From Rapana venosa (taxonomy: Eukaryota > Mollusca > Gastropoda > Neogastropoda > Muricidae), in the NCBI GenBank assembly GCA_028751875.1, contig CM054135.1, positions 12,982,051 through 13,046,050 on the forward strand: a stretch of DNA of 64,000 bases. Reading direction: 5' to 3'. The notes beneath the pieces are model-generated. The model had not been told where the DNA came from. It made no database searches and saw only the letters and a list, made by a program, of their open reading frames with translations. The position numbers and the translations under genes were made by a program. Shown here piece after piece: positions 22,448-34,200 of the stretch (its first letter is position 1; the number at the start of each line of letters is the position of its first letter).

Positions 22448-22662
22448 GACTGCAGCGTTAGTCGTTGGGTCCGAATAATGTGCTTTAAAAAAAAAAAAGC
22501 ATTCATTATGGACGAGCAATGCATCAACACTTTTATTTGGGCTTCATGGAGTTAATATCAATACATCATGACAGACTCTATATCAGTTATTAATCCTCCT
22601 GAAAAGCCACATGGTGTGGTGGATGTCTGTCGACTCGTTATAGGCTACTCGACCCTCTCATA

Positions 22663-22701
<39 letters not shown>

Positions 22702-23238
22702 TACTACTACTACTACTACTACTAATGTTGCTTGAAAAATTACCATCCTTGGTGATTATCTAAACTTATCTAATTATGATTTTTGTACAGGTACTCACAA
22801 ATACCCAATTTTGATATAAAAACTGTTTTAAAAAATATTGATAATTCATTCAAAATTGTTTAAATGGTCAGATCTTTTTCTTTTTTTTTTTAACCAGAAA
22901 TTCATCTAAATAAAGAGTCTATCTGATTAGGAGTGCTTTCACAGGTATTCACAAACCCTCACTTTCGCTATAAAAACTGTTATAAAAATATTGATAAATC
23001 ATTCAAAATTGCTTAAATTTTCAGCTCCTGTTTACATGAAATTCATCTATAAATCTAAATAAAACCGACGTCAAAACACGGTACTAGCACATCGTAACAA
23101 GACAGATATCCATTTTAATGAGGGCATATAAATAATCAGTTAAAACCTTCCGTTCTAAACACATTAAAGATCCAGCAATCGAAACAAACACTCCATACTA
23201 AATTCACAAAATAAGAACAAACCGGTTAATGAGCTTAC
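21834..23238. other. First intron of gene 1 (inferred), AT-rich
   Basis: A-rich DNA with a CA array (22391-22444), a (TAC)n array (22662-22726) and a diverged tandem pair at 22779-23040. No coding sequence recognised. Confidence 0.55.
22779..23040. repeat. Diverged tandem pair in gene 1 first intron
   Basis: Two copies offset by about 170 bp share acaggtactcacaaa/acaggtattcacaaa, tataaaaactgtt, aaatattgata and attcaaaattg, then tcagatc/tcagctc and a following aaattcatct block. Confidence 0.75.
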
Positions 23239-23420
23239 CTCTTCAGACCCAGAGACGAAAAACGTGTTTTCGAAGCAGACGATTGCCTTTTTGACTCGAG
23301 AGAAAAATGCGATCGCGAGATCGCGAGAAATCCCGCGAGGCAGTGAAACCAGTTTGAACAACGGGTTTGCTGCATAATCAATCACACAGCCGACCTATGA
23401 AATCCCGCGGAGCAAACCGT
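23239..23420 (-). promoter_or_regulatory. Likely promoter and 5' UTR exon of gene 1
   Basis: An isolated CpG-rich stretch in AT-rich DNA, ending at a consensus donor AAGAG/gtaagc (23239/23238) that could splice to the acceptor at 21468. On the minus strand it contains clustered TCGCGA hexamers (gatctcgcgatcgc and ttctcgcgatctcg), close to the TCTCGCGAGA promoter element known in animals. The start site itself cannot be read. It could belong to a different transcript. Confidence 0.5.
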
Positions 23421-23606
23421 GGGATATAGCCATCAGTGAAATCTAGGATGTTTGAAGTAAGTTTTCTCTGTCATGTTGGCTATGTCCTGTACTTTGTAAT
23501 ATTCATTAATGTGTTGATTAATAACCAAGATCTCTTCATATTCACAACAGTATTGGAATTGCCGATTCAGATCACAAACCTCATAAATGCAAGTTAACTT
23601 ATGCAC

Positions 23607-23637
<31 letters not shown>

Positions 23638-25535
23638 CCTATGATGGGGGGGGGGGGGGGATCCAAAGGGGAATGAAAGCAAAATAAAAGGCTAACCAGC
23701 CTTAAAGACATGAAAAATAGGGCGATGCATGTGATTCTCATAATATAATGTCAAAAAAAATCGTCATATGAAGTTGTGTCCCCAAAATTGTATTCAGGGG
23801 GGGAAAAAACTACAGCAAAAGGCAGTCTTTGGTAAGAAAGGACGCATAAACAGTGACTGAAACGGAAGTTTTCCCCCCTGATTCAGTTAGCGCTTTTGGT
23901 AAATCTTGTTTTTAAGGATTTATGTCGCATACAATGGGAGACATGACTGATTAGTCTCAAATAACAGGCTGAATAATGCAATTATTCTTCTTTCTTCTTT
24001 TATTTTTTTGCGAAGAAATCTCTGAATATTTGCAAAGCCGACTCCATAATGTTAGATCCAAGAGAGTGCATACTTCTTTAACCGATGGAGAAACATGTCA
24101 TTTTTTTAATTATTGACTTTTCAGAACTGTGTGCACCTCTTAATTTTCCTGCTTTATTTTCTAAGGCTATTCATTGCCGTAGAAACCACAATGGGAGGCC
24201 ACCTAACAAAAGCTGACAGAAGAACATTTAGTGGCTAGACAGTGTGTGTGTGTGAGATGATTGTCCTCAATACTAAACCAGGCCTTGTTTCAGTTTTCAA
24301 AGACGTTAACGCATTTAAAACAGATGTAGAATCAACAAAGAACACTACATTGGACAGAATTAAAGGGAAGTTGGTTAAAGTAACGGTTAAATGCTAGAAT
24401 GACAGCAACAGGTTCAGCTGTGAAGACAGATAAATGCTGGGGGTTTAAACACTTTTTGTGTAGGGTTTTACTAACAGAATACGATTTTATTAAAAAATTT
24501 TAAGGGCAGGAATTGTTAGAGCTACGCCACCATTTTTATTATCAAGAACTGATCCTTCACAAAAAAGATGAATCTATTTCTTATACCTTTCATCAATATC
24601 GGCTTTAGTCGGAGTAGCCATCATATTGATATTATTTTGTGTCCCTTTTCCCCTAGTATATTCAGTATCGAATGCGACTGTTCACATTTCACCTTTTATT
24701 TTTAAATAGGTGTGCACAACGGTTTTGAAGGTAGTTCATTAGTACTGATGCCAGACTGTCTGATCAGTGCCGAAGTGCAGGTTGCAACAGCCACTTGGGA
24801 TCAAATTGAATTTGCTCGTTTTGGAAAACTGGTGTCACATCTGGGTTTAAGCTCTCCCTCCTACAAGAGTCTCTGATGCCGTTGTTTCCAAAACCAACTT
24901 TGCAGTGGCCAATTCTCGGTAGTTATCAAGGGGAAGTTTACCGGCTGCTCTTGAAATTGTATTACAGTCCCAGCGGAATTACTCCGATGTAGGGACTGTG
25001 GTGGCAAGTCATTCCACTTGAGCGCTGAGGGCCACCCCTAAAATAGTACCACAATTCTGAAGCAGCTGTGCCAGGCCAGCACGAGAGTGCTGCACGAGCC
25101 TGAGGTCTAGACCAGCTGCTGTGCAAGTTCCCCAGTTTAAATGCGTGTACTGGCTTACCTAAAGCGAGTGTTATGCCTGTGCAATCAACGCTGTATTTTC
25201 TTCAACAGATATTCCGGTGCACTAAAGAACACTTTTTGAGCGTATGAGAGTAGTGGCCTTATAAGAGCTATCAAAAAGTGAACAAGGGTTTTGGGATTAG
25301 GGTAGTCTACTTACCATCTTTTATCAATTTTCTTCCAAAATAACACAGAAAAAAAATCAAATAGAAGGTCGGGGAAGACTGCGAGTATAAAAAGAGTATT
25401 TCCAAACTTTAACGGGACAATCCGTCAAGTTTCACAGGATTCGCACACTCACTGAGAGAATGGGAATAGTTTGTCTTGCGATTTCGAGATTGAGAACGAC
25501 GCAATTCAAGTTGAACGCATACATTTCTTACAAAA
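23421..25535. other. Intergenic, no gene seen
   Basis: A GT run (23609-23636) and G run (23646-23660), then AT-rich apparently single-copy sequence. I see no exon, RNA gene or recognised element; it may hold distal promoter sequence for gene 1. Confidence 0.5.
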
Positions 25536-25539
25536 GAGT

Positions 25540-25668
25540 AGAGTAGGCCATTGTGTGCCGGTGGAAACGGATGACAACATTTACAAAACTGCATACACCC
25601 TGGGACTGGATGAAAAAGCACATGAGTGCTTATTCCGTTATCCTAGAAATAAAAGAATAAATTAAAAA
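25540..25668 (+). mobile_element. SINE family B, 3' fragment
   Basis: gagtaggccattgtgtgccg, tacaaaactgcatacaccct and the tail ataaaagaataaattaaa. Confidence 0.82.
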
Positions 25669-26329
25669 AACAACAACATCAAAATACGATACGCAGCTTT
25701 CCACACGCTGTTTTCAGACAGAGAGGGGGGAAGGTCTACCGAGCCTATAACCAGTTTAGGACTATAAGCACTTAACGACACCACACCTATTTCGGTCCTA
25801 AGTTCTGACACAGGCATCAGGCCTAACAGGCTTTTTGCCTTTACCGTGCAGTTAGTTAACTGACTGTGCTGCTTGCACCAGAGGACTGCAGTATCAAGCC
25901 ACTGTTGACAGTGAGGAGATGTGACACGGCGCTGTGTTCTTTGCCAAGCTTTAGAGATCACTGCGCCAGTTCCCCTGTGTGTCCAGATGGACACTGATGA
26001 ACGAGTACCTACTTTTCCTGCACTCTCATGCACACTGTCTGTTGATCATCCTTTCCTCCTTCTGTTTCTCCTTTTTGCCTTCACTAATGGGTGAGATGCG
26101 TAGTAGTGCCTGGTCTTCTCCTGGGCTTGTCACTGGCTGCAAGAGGTCTGCCTGCTGGCCTCAGCTGACACATCACGACATAAGCAGAGCAGCTCAGTAC
26201 TGTTTGTGTGTGTATAGGACGTAGGCTGTGCTGGTATGTTTGTGTTTCTGTAACCCCTCGTTACCTTGACATCAGATACGGAACCTTTGGCGTTCATACT
26301 TCATCATATGTACGTTTATATACACGCAA

Positions 26330-26550
26330 ATGATTCAGGCACTGGCAAGTCTGCATCTTAAACTGACGCACACGTTAAGTCCTGTTCCGCTTTTCGTAAG
26401 AGTAGGCCTTTGTGTGCCGGTGGGAACAGATGACAGAATTTACAAAACCGCATACACACGGGAACTAGATGCAAAAAAGTACATTAAGGGCTGATTCCAT
26501 TATCCTTGAAATACAAGAATAAACAAATAAAAATAAATAAATAAATAAAA
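26330..26550 (+). mobile_element. SINE family B, 3' fragment with ATAA tail
   Basis: gttccgcttttcgtaagag, ggcctttgtgtgccggtggg, and a long tail of aataaataaataaa. Confidence 0.82.
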
Positions 26551-26801
26551 CGAGGGAGATCGTAAGAATTTCCACCTTTGATTCCCCAGACGTCGCTGCC
26601 AAGATTCGAACCCCCGACTTAATGGACCTACGAGATTGAAGTCAAACGGTTTTAACCACTCGTTCGTAACGGTCGTCTTTCTTCTATTTAAACTTCCCTT
26701 TGTGGTTTTTTTTAGGGAATCATCAGAACATTGCACTGAAGAGTCACTCACCAGGTTCCTCTTCTATGTCAGTTACAATATGCCAAAGTTTTGGTCTCTG
26801 C

Positions 26802-26805
<4 letters not shown>

Positions 26806-26886
<81 letters not shown>

Positions 26887-26940
26887 TGTTGTGTGTGTGT
26901 GCGCGCGTGCGTGTGTGTGCCTTCGCATGCGCGCATGTGT
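26806..26940. repeat. GA then GT/GC microsatellites
   Basis: About 39 GA units followed by GTGC repeats. Confidence 0.9.
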
Positions 26941-27394
26941 ATGAATGTATTTACTCCTTACATAAACACAATTATGTTGTGGTAGTTTCCTTTAAGGTAC
27001 TATATGTTGCACATAATATCAATCTATCGACTCATCCCAAAGACTTCCCCTGTGGGGATGCCGGGGGTCTGTCGGTACAAATAGCATCCCCACCTTAGTA
27101 ATCCCCTCTTTTCTATCCCTTTCTTTGTTTCTGCCTTGTTCCTTTTCTTTCTGTCACTTCCTTCTTGTCTATTTTCAACCTTCTTGGTCTATTCTCCTGC
27201 CTTTTTTTCAGAAAGACTTAATAGATCAGAAAACAGTTCTTCCTCACGCCAGAGACGGATGCGCTGGGCCTGACTTGTCAGGTGCTTAACGGCAGCGCAA
27301 CACATTTTCATTCATTTTATGACAGACAACAACAGTTGAAGAAGATCCCAAAGGCTAGTACCACTATCACCTCTTAGGTCTAATGAATGGGGAA

Positions 27395-28622
27395 AATGCT
27401 AGCTTGAGACAAGAAATTGAGCCCAAGACTATGAGTGGTGATCTGGGTGCTAGCCTTTCGAATAAAACAATAACTCGAGATCCCGAGTGCAACTTGCATT
27501 TAGCACAGGTGAAAGAACCCACGGCAACAAGATAGTTGTCCCAGGCCAAAACCTGCAGATAAAAATCCATTCTGAAAAGGAAACAAATACACACGCAGAC
27601 AGAGCCCCCACCCTGCTACCAACAACATCAGAAGCGAGGGGTGCTGCTCTTATGGCCAGGCATTCTACCCGGGAAAGAAGCTTGAATTTCACACACAGAT
27701 ATCTGCTGTGATTGAACAATACAACACAATGTAATAAAATACAATACAATGCAATGTAATGCACTGCAATGCAATACAGTAGACACAATACAATATAAGG
27801 CAATTTATACAACACAATGCAATGTAATACAAGGCAAGGCAAGCCATTATAAAACAATACAGTACAACACAATACAACAGGATGCAATACAATACAAGAT
27901 AGCACAGTACAATGTAATGCAATAAATAACAAGATAGCACAATGCAATGCAATACAACGCAATACAAGCTAGCACAGTACAATGCAATACAATACAAGAT
28001 AGCACAGTATAATGCAATGCAATACAAGATAGCACAGTACAATGCAATGCAATACAAGATAGCACAGTACAATGCAATGCAATACAATACAAGATAGCAC
28101 AGTACAATGCATTGCAATACAATACAAGATAGCACAGTATAATACAATGCAATACAATACAAGATAGCACAGTACAATACAATGCAATACAATACAATAC
28201 AAGATAGCACAGTACAATACAATGCAATACAAGATAACACAGTACAATGCAATACAATACAAGATAGCACAGTACAATTAAATGCAATGCAATACAAGAT
28301 AGCACAAAACAATGCAATGCAATGCAATACAAGATAGCACAGTACAATGCAATGCAATACAATACAAGATAGCACAGTACAATACAATACAAGATAGCAC
28401 AGTACAATACAATACAATGCAATACAAGAGAGCATAGTACAATGCAATACAAGATAGCACAGTGCAATACAATGCAATACAAGATAGCACAGTGCAATAC
28501 AAGATAGCACAGTGCAATACAATGCAATACAAGATAGCACAGTACAATACAATGCAATACAAGATAGCACAGTACAATTCAATGCAATACAATACAAGAT
28601 AGCACAGAACAATGCAATACAT
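27395..28622 (+). mobile_element. Family D element with 0.9 kb expanded tail
   Basis: Body 27395-27712 (gaaacaaatacacacgcaga, ggtgctgctcttatggcc, gcttgaatttcacacaca, gatatctgctg) is followed by about 30 copies of a 25-50 bp unit acaagatagcacagtacaat plus variable gcaatacaat pentamers (27713-28622). The tail resembles that of the copy at 20.4 kb but has acquired an extra agatagcacag segment and expanded. Long minus-strand frames of Leu/Tyr/Cys/Ile repeats are artefacts. Confidence 0.8.
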
Positions 28623-28684
28623 TACTTTTTCCTGTGGAGTGACGTATGTGTATTCATTGTATTTATTTATTTATCTATTTATTT

Positions 28685-28800
28685 TCGTTCCTTGGCTAGA
28701 GCTCCGAGGTTCGCGAATTGTGTGATTTTGCGGATGGGACCGTTTTTTGCCCACCATGAAGGTAGCCACATTCCGATTTCGGGAATAGGATTATAAAATG
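28685..28800 (+). mobile_element. Interspersed repeat family C copy
   Basis: gttccttggctagagctccg, accatgaaggtagccacatt and ccgatttcggg. Confidence 0.7.
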
Positions 28801-28869
28801 CAACTTTTAGACAATTGTTGTTCACTGTGTGTCTTTGAAGGGGGGATGGGGGAAGAAAGAAAGGAGATA

Positions 28870-28936
28870 TATGTATGTATGTATGTATGCATCTCTCCCT
28901 CCCTGCAATATATAATATATATTATAATATATATAT

Positions 28937-29000
<64 letters not shown>

Positions 29001-29030
29001 CGTGTGTGCGCGCGCGCGCGCGCGCGCGAG
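28870..29030. repeat. GTAT, TA, TG and CG microsatellites
   Basis: Consecutive runs: gtat, a 60 bp TA-rich palindromic stretch, TG, then CGCG. Confidence 0.9.
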
Positions 29031-29354
29031 GCAGGGATTCTAAAGAATGCGACACTTTTTTCCTTCAAGAAAATAGAAACATTCATGGATTCCTTTACAT
29101 TTAAATAAAACTAATCTACTGTCACCCTTAAAAAAAACTGTTTAAAAAAGGGGAAAGCGAAAAAAGACGACCCACATAGACAGCATTCTTTTCGTTAACA
29201 AAAGGGGGAAGGGTTGTAGGCTATTTTAGGAGGTGTCGTGAGGGGAAAGTGTCGTCTGCTAAGCTGGGCTGACTCTTGCCTGTTGCCTGTCAGCGTCAAA
29301 GAAACTTCGGGACATCAAGCGATGTTGTGTGTGTGTTTGACATGGACTTGAACA

Positions 29355-29545
29355 TCTTGTTTCTCCTCTCTGTCTGTCTGTCTCTGTCTCTCTCCACAGA
29401 GATTAAGCAGTCCTGTATTAGTCACGTCTTTCGACGTGACCAGATTGACTGTCTGTCTGTCTGTTTGTTTGTCTTTCTGTCTCTCCACAGAGATTAACCA
29501 GTTCTGTTTTAGTCATGTCTTCGGAGTGACTGGATTTGCACGCGC
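29355..29545. repeat. Tandem pair containing an acceptor-like sequence
   Basis: Two 100 bp copies share ctgtctgtctgt, tctctccacagagattaa, ccagttctgt/gcagtcctgt and ttagtcatgtctt/ttagtcacgtctt. Each has a pyrimidine tract followed by cacag on the plus strand, but no coding frame follows. Confidence 0.75.
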
Positions 29546-29549
29546 GCGC

Positions 29550-29710
29550 GCGCGCGCGCGTGTGTGTGTGTGCGCGTGCGTGTACGTGTGTGCACATTTC
29601 CGTAAAACTGTAGGTGTACATGCACATTCTACAGAACAGTAATAGTTAACAGCAGATTATAATAATAATAATAATAATAATTATTATTATTATAATAATA
29701 ATAATGTATG
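29550..29710. repeat. CG/GT run and AAT palindrome
   Basis: CGCG then GT (29538-29590), then (AAT)n joined to (ATT)n (29660-29705), a self-complementary block. Confidence 0.85.
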
Positions 29711-31183
29711 AGGTAATTCTTATCACAATGTTGGTTCTAGATGCAGATTTTCTACTTTCGTTTGAGAATACTATTCATAATAAAGGGCATGCACACGTTA
29801 TCTGCGTTTGCAGGAGTGTCATTTGTGCGTAGGATGTGGGGGTGTAAGCCACGAGAGGAAAGACAGTTAGAGATGGAAAGGTACGCCTAAGTCCTGTCAG
29901 ACTCACTGACTTCTACTGAAGGGTGGGGCAGAAATGACAGCCCAGGAGAAAGCAGCGATTGAAAGGAAAGAGCTCTGGAAGGGGAGGGGAAGACGTCAAA
30001 GACCAAACATGAAGGAATGTAGTGTTTGAAGATCAGTGATGGGTGTGTATTCTGCAGGCAGGGGACATGCTCCTGACCTAACTACGAAGGCACGGCCAGG
30101 TGATTCTTTTCATCACTTCTGTTTCAGCCTCCATTCCCTTCACCGCCACACATTGTTCCAGCCATACAGCAATGCCTCAGTCCCGGTTCGTCTAAAGGCC
30201 GTTGGCTGTGCCTCATGGTAACTCTCACACTATGACGTCATTGTCAGCTATACCACGCCGATCACCCGACTAGTTTTATTTAGATCTATTTGAGACCAAA
30301 TGGGAGTCCAACCTAGAGAATACGAAAGATTGTTGTCAGTAACAAAGCTACACTGCGAAACTATGGGCATGGCAGAAGCAGCCCGAGTTTGGGGAAGTGT
30401 CTTGATGGAAAAGCATTCCTCTAGTAAAGGAACAACATGCATCCAGTGATTTTTCCAAGTGTTTGAAAATATTGTCCTGTAGCTGGTTTTGTAAAGATTA
30501 AATATTATCAAGTCACTACGTGACACCTTTTCAAGCAAATTCAAAAACAATCATCACTGACGTCCCAAAAGACTTTACCCATCACTTTATGGATGCAGAT
30601 GACTTTGGAATATTGTCAGCTCAGTCGAGTGTTTTTCCAGTTATAACAAATTTGGCCTCTCACATCTTAAAGGCGTTTATGTTTTAGGTCCTTTCTTTCA
30701 GAGTGGTGTGAACACCTCCACAAGATAGGCACAGAAGCTGCATGATGGGCAGTTATTGTCCTGCCTGCCTTGGACCATGGCAGGGTCACTTTGGCAGTAG
30801 GCCTAGTTGTCTTCCACAGAGGTCAACATCTTCAAAGCTTCCTCCCCCTCCCCCCCCCCCCTCAACTCAGTTGACCACTTCTAAGTTCTTAAAGGTTGAG
30901 AACGCAGGAGCATGATTATTGTTAAGTCTTCACTTTGTCCTCATGTACGTCTCTTTTATTTCAGCCTTTTCCCTTGAAGAACTTATGATAGCATGATCTT
31001 GAAATTTTTCTATTTTTTCAATTACCGTGTGTATGAACTTGTAGGTGCAATAGCCTCAAAGCTATGGTCACATCTTCTAAAACTTGTATATCATCATCAT
31101 CATCTAAAAGGTATGAACATGTATATGTCAAGTTTTGTCTGAGGGCTGCAAAGATATTGAACAGTCCTCGGGTATGATTATAT

Positions 31184-31255
<72 letters not shown>

Positions 31256-34200
31256 CACCACGCACTCAAAAAAAATCTCATCAGAAATGAGAGAGAGAGA
31301 GAGCGCACACACACACACACTTTTCTCTCATAAGGAAAAAAAATCAACAACAGACATATATTTCCTTCTTTGTATTTATTAGAAATGAATACTATAAAAG
31401 TTAAAAGAAAGTTAAAATGTCTACTAAAAAAACCAACTGTTGTATAAACGCAAGAATATATTCAGCAATAAACTTTTCAATATTCATCACTACTTACTCC
31501 TACCATATGGGAGCATTTGTACAGTGTGTGTGTAGGTATGTGTGGGGTGTGTGAGAGAGAGAGAGGGCAAGACAGGGTGGAGGTGGGGATCTCAAGGCAA
31601 GTACAAAACAAAACAATCTGACTGTATGTAGACAGTAATCCGTTATCATCTTGTGTGCATGCATTCCCCACTTTCATGTCTTGATCACCCTTCAAAATTC
31701 TGACAAGAGTTCCTTGAAGCTGCTTCAGGTAAAGTTTATCAGTTGCTTTTTTAAACCAACCACTTCATCAACTTGTCCAATAATCCTGTTACCAACAAAT
31801 ATAAACTACGTTTATTTTTTTGTTTTTTGTGTGTTCACCAGAACCAAAGTAAAAGTGTCTCTCTGGAAGTTTTACGACAAAACCAAACCACAGGGTGTTA
31901 ATGTGAAGCTACAGGAAATAAATAAATAAATAAATAATGCTTGTAATGCCAATACCACAATGGAGTGAGTGTGTTGGATAAAAACCTTGAATTAAACAAG
32001 ATAAGAGGAATGACGGGATAAAACCAAGACCAATGCACAACATGCAAGCAGTGGTCAACAGCCACAAGGGCTGGCCACACCAGCAGCAACAAGGGTTGCC
32101 ATCACGGGCACACCGAAACAAGTTTCCTGCCCCTATCAGAATGCACAAACACCGTTAGGCAGGTGAGGTACAAAACCTGTAACCATGTCTTTTAACACTC
32201 GACTTCAGCAAGTCTACACACATAAACTGGTAAACTCGGGTAAATGCACTGTCAGCGATTAGTTCAAGAATCCGGTGTAGGAGATTCAAACTGTTGAGTA
32301 TAAAAAAAGGGAAAAATGAGATTCTGCCTCATTGAGAAACTAGAAGAACAAAAAATAAATAAGATAAATAAAAGACACATCCAAACGATAAAGCAGAATA
32401 ATCATAATAACAAACACTGCTCAGCCAAACATAAAGTTCAGATGGTAAAAAACAATATAAAATCTTCTACAAAGTACCATACTCTACCATTCTGCACCTG
32501 ATGTTGCTCCAATAAAAACATTTTTAAAGGCAACAACAGCATTCTGTGTGGGACTGCAGATTCCTAGTATTCTCTTGGATGTGCCACAGTGGGTAAAACA
32601 TGTTTGGAATATAATCAGCACGTTAGTGTTGGCTCTCAATGGAAAACAACTCATTTCTTACTTTTATAAGTAGCACTACTTGAAGTGATGTACGAGTATG
32701 ATTTCCATGCTACAATGGAAGATATGACACAAACATCCATCTCCCAAACAAACATACCAACAGGCTGAGAGTGAAAGGAAAGGTATCGTTGTCAAAGTGG
32801 AATATCACATGACGAGAGACATGTAAATGGTTCAATACCTTCTGTAAACATCAAAAATGGATAGATCTGTAAAATCTCATATTGGATCAACCACATGCAA
32901 TCTCAAGGCTATCTCACTACACATAATATCACATACAACTAGTTGGTTCTACGCTCCCACAAGTTTATCAAAAATATTATGTCCAAATATACAAGTAAAC
33001 ATCAAGATCTGTAAGTTCAGAGAAGTAGTAAAGCAACAGACGACAGAACAGAAATGCAAATCTATGAAAAATCAAAATGTTGAGATCTTTTCCCCCCAAC
33101 TGCATTATTTCCAGCAACACCACTCGTAATGCCAACACGGGCGGGAAACAAAACTTAAAACACACAAAAACAAATGCACCAAAACTTGACCACGCAAACA
33201 AATGCCGCTATAAACAGACAGACAAACAGACTGGAAGGCAATAGAGCTCATATCACCAACAACGGAAAAAAGTTGAATTTAAGACAGTTTGGTAAAACAA
33301 CTTGAATCTTGTCACTGAGACGTCTGACACCAAATAAGAAAACAGAAAGCAAGGCCCACAAAAAATGACAACTAGTATCACTACAAAACACTTGGCAGAT
33401 ATTTCTTCACACAGATGGAGGTACTATCCTTTGGAATCCCACTCAAAATCCTCGCTGGCAGAGTTACCCATATACACATGTCCATATAAATATTCAAAGA
33501 AATGTACCAACAACAGCAAAATCTCTAATAAAAAGAATGGTGATACTGTTCAATAGCTTTTTTTCATTCCATAGCTTTCACAATCAGAACTTCCTTTAAA
33601 ACAAGGAAAGGATAAACCTGCACAGGGGACTGATGAAAGGCAGGGATATGTCACAGGAATATCACACCCAATAAAACAGGAAATACGAGCATCGTCTATC
33701 TCTTTACAATAACACTGTACAGGAAGGAAGGAATGGAAAAGGGTTGAACAGGACATACACAGCACACAACACATAGAAAGACGGCAGAGCTAACCCCAAC
33801 AACAACCATCACACCACAAAGACAGTTACAACAGTGACCCCATAACAACCACCATACCACAAAGACATCCACAACAGTGACCCCAATAACAACTGTTACA
33901 TCACAAAGACAGAGTAACCCCCCAATACCTATCATACCACACAGAAATATCTACAACAGTGACCCCAATAACAACTATCAAGTGAAGACAGAGTTACCCC
34001 AATAACAATTACCATACCAAACAGCTATCTACAACAGTGAACCCATTAACAACTACCACACCACCCAGACCTCTCTACAACAACTACCACACCACCACCC
34101 AGACCTCTCTACAACAACTACCACACCACCCAGACCTCTCTACAACAACTACCACACCACCACCCAGACCTCTCTACAACAACTACCACACCACCACCCA

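Noticed and set aside
27689..28612. A 307-codon minus-strand open frame
   Set aside because: It lies wholly in the CAATA-type array; the Leu/Tyr/Cys/Ile periodicity is repeat translation.
33696..33935. Val/Cys-rich minus-strand frame
   Set aside because: Translation of the ACC-rich minisatellite.
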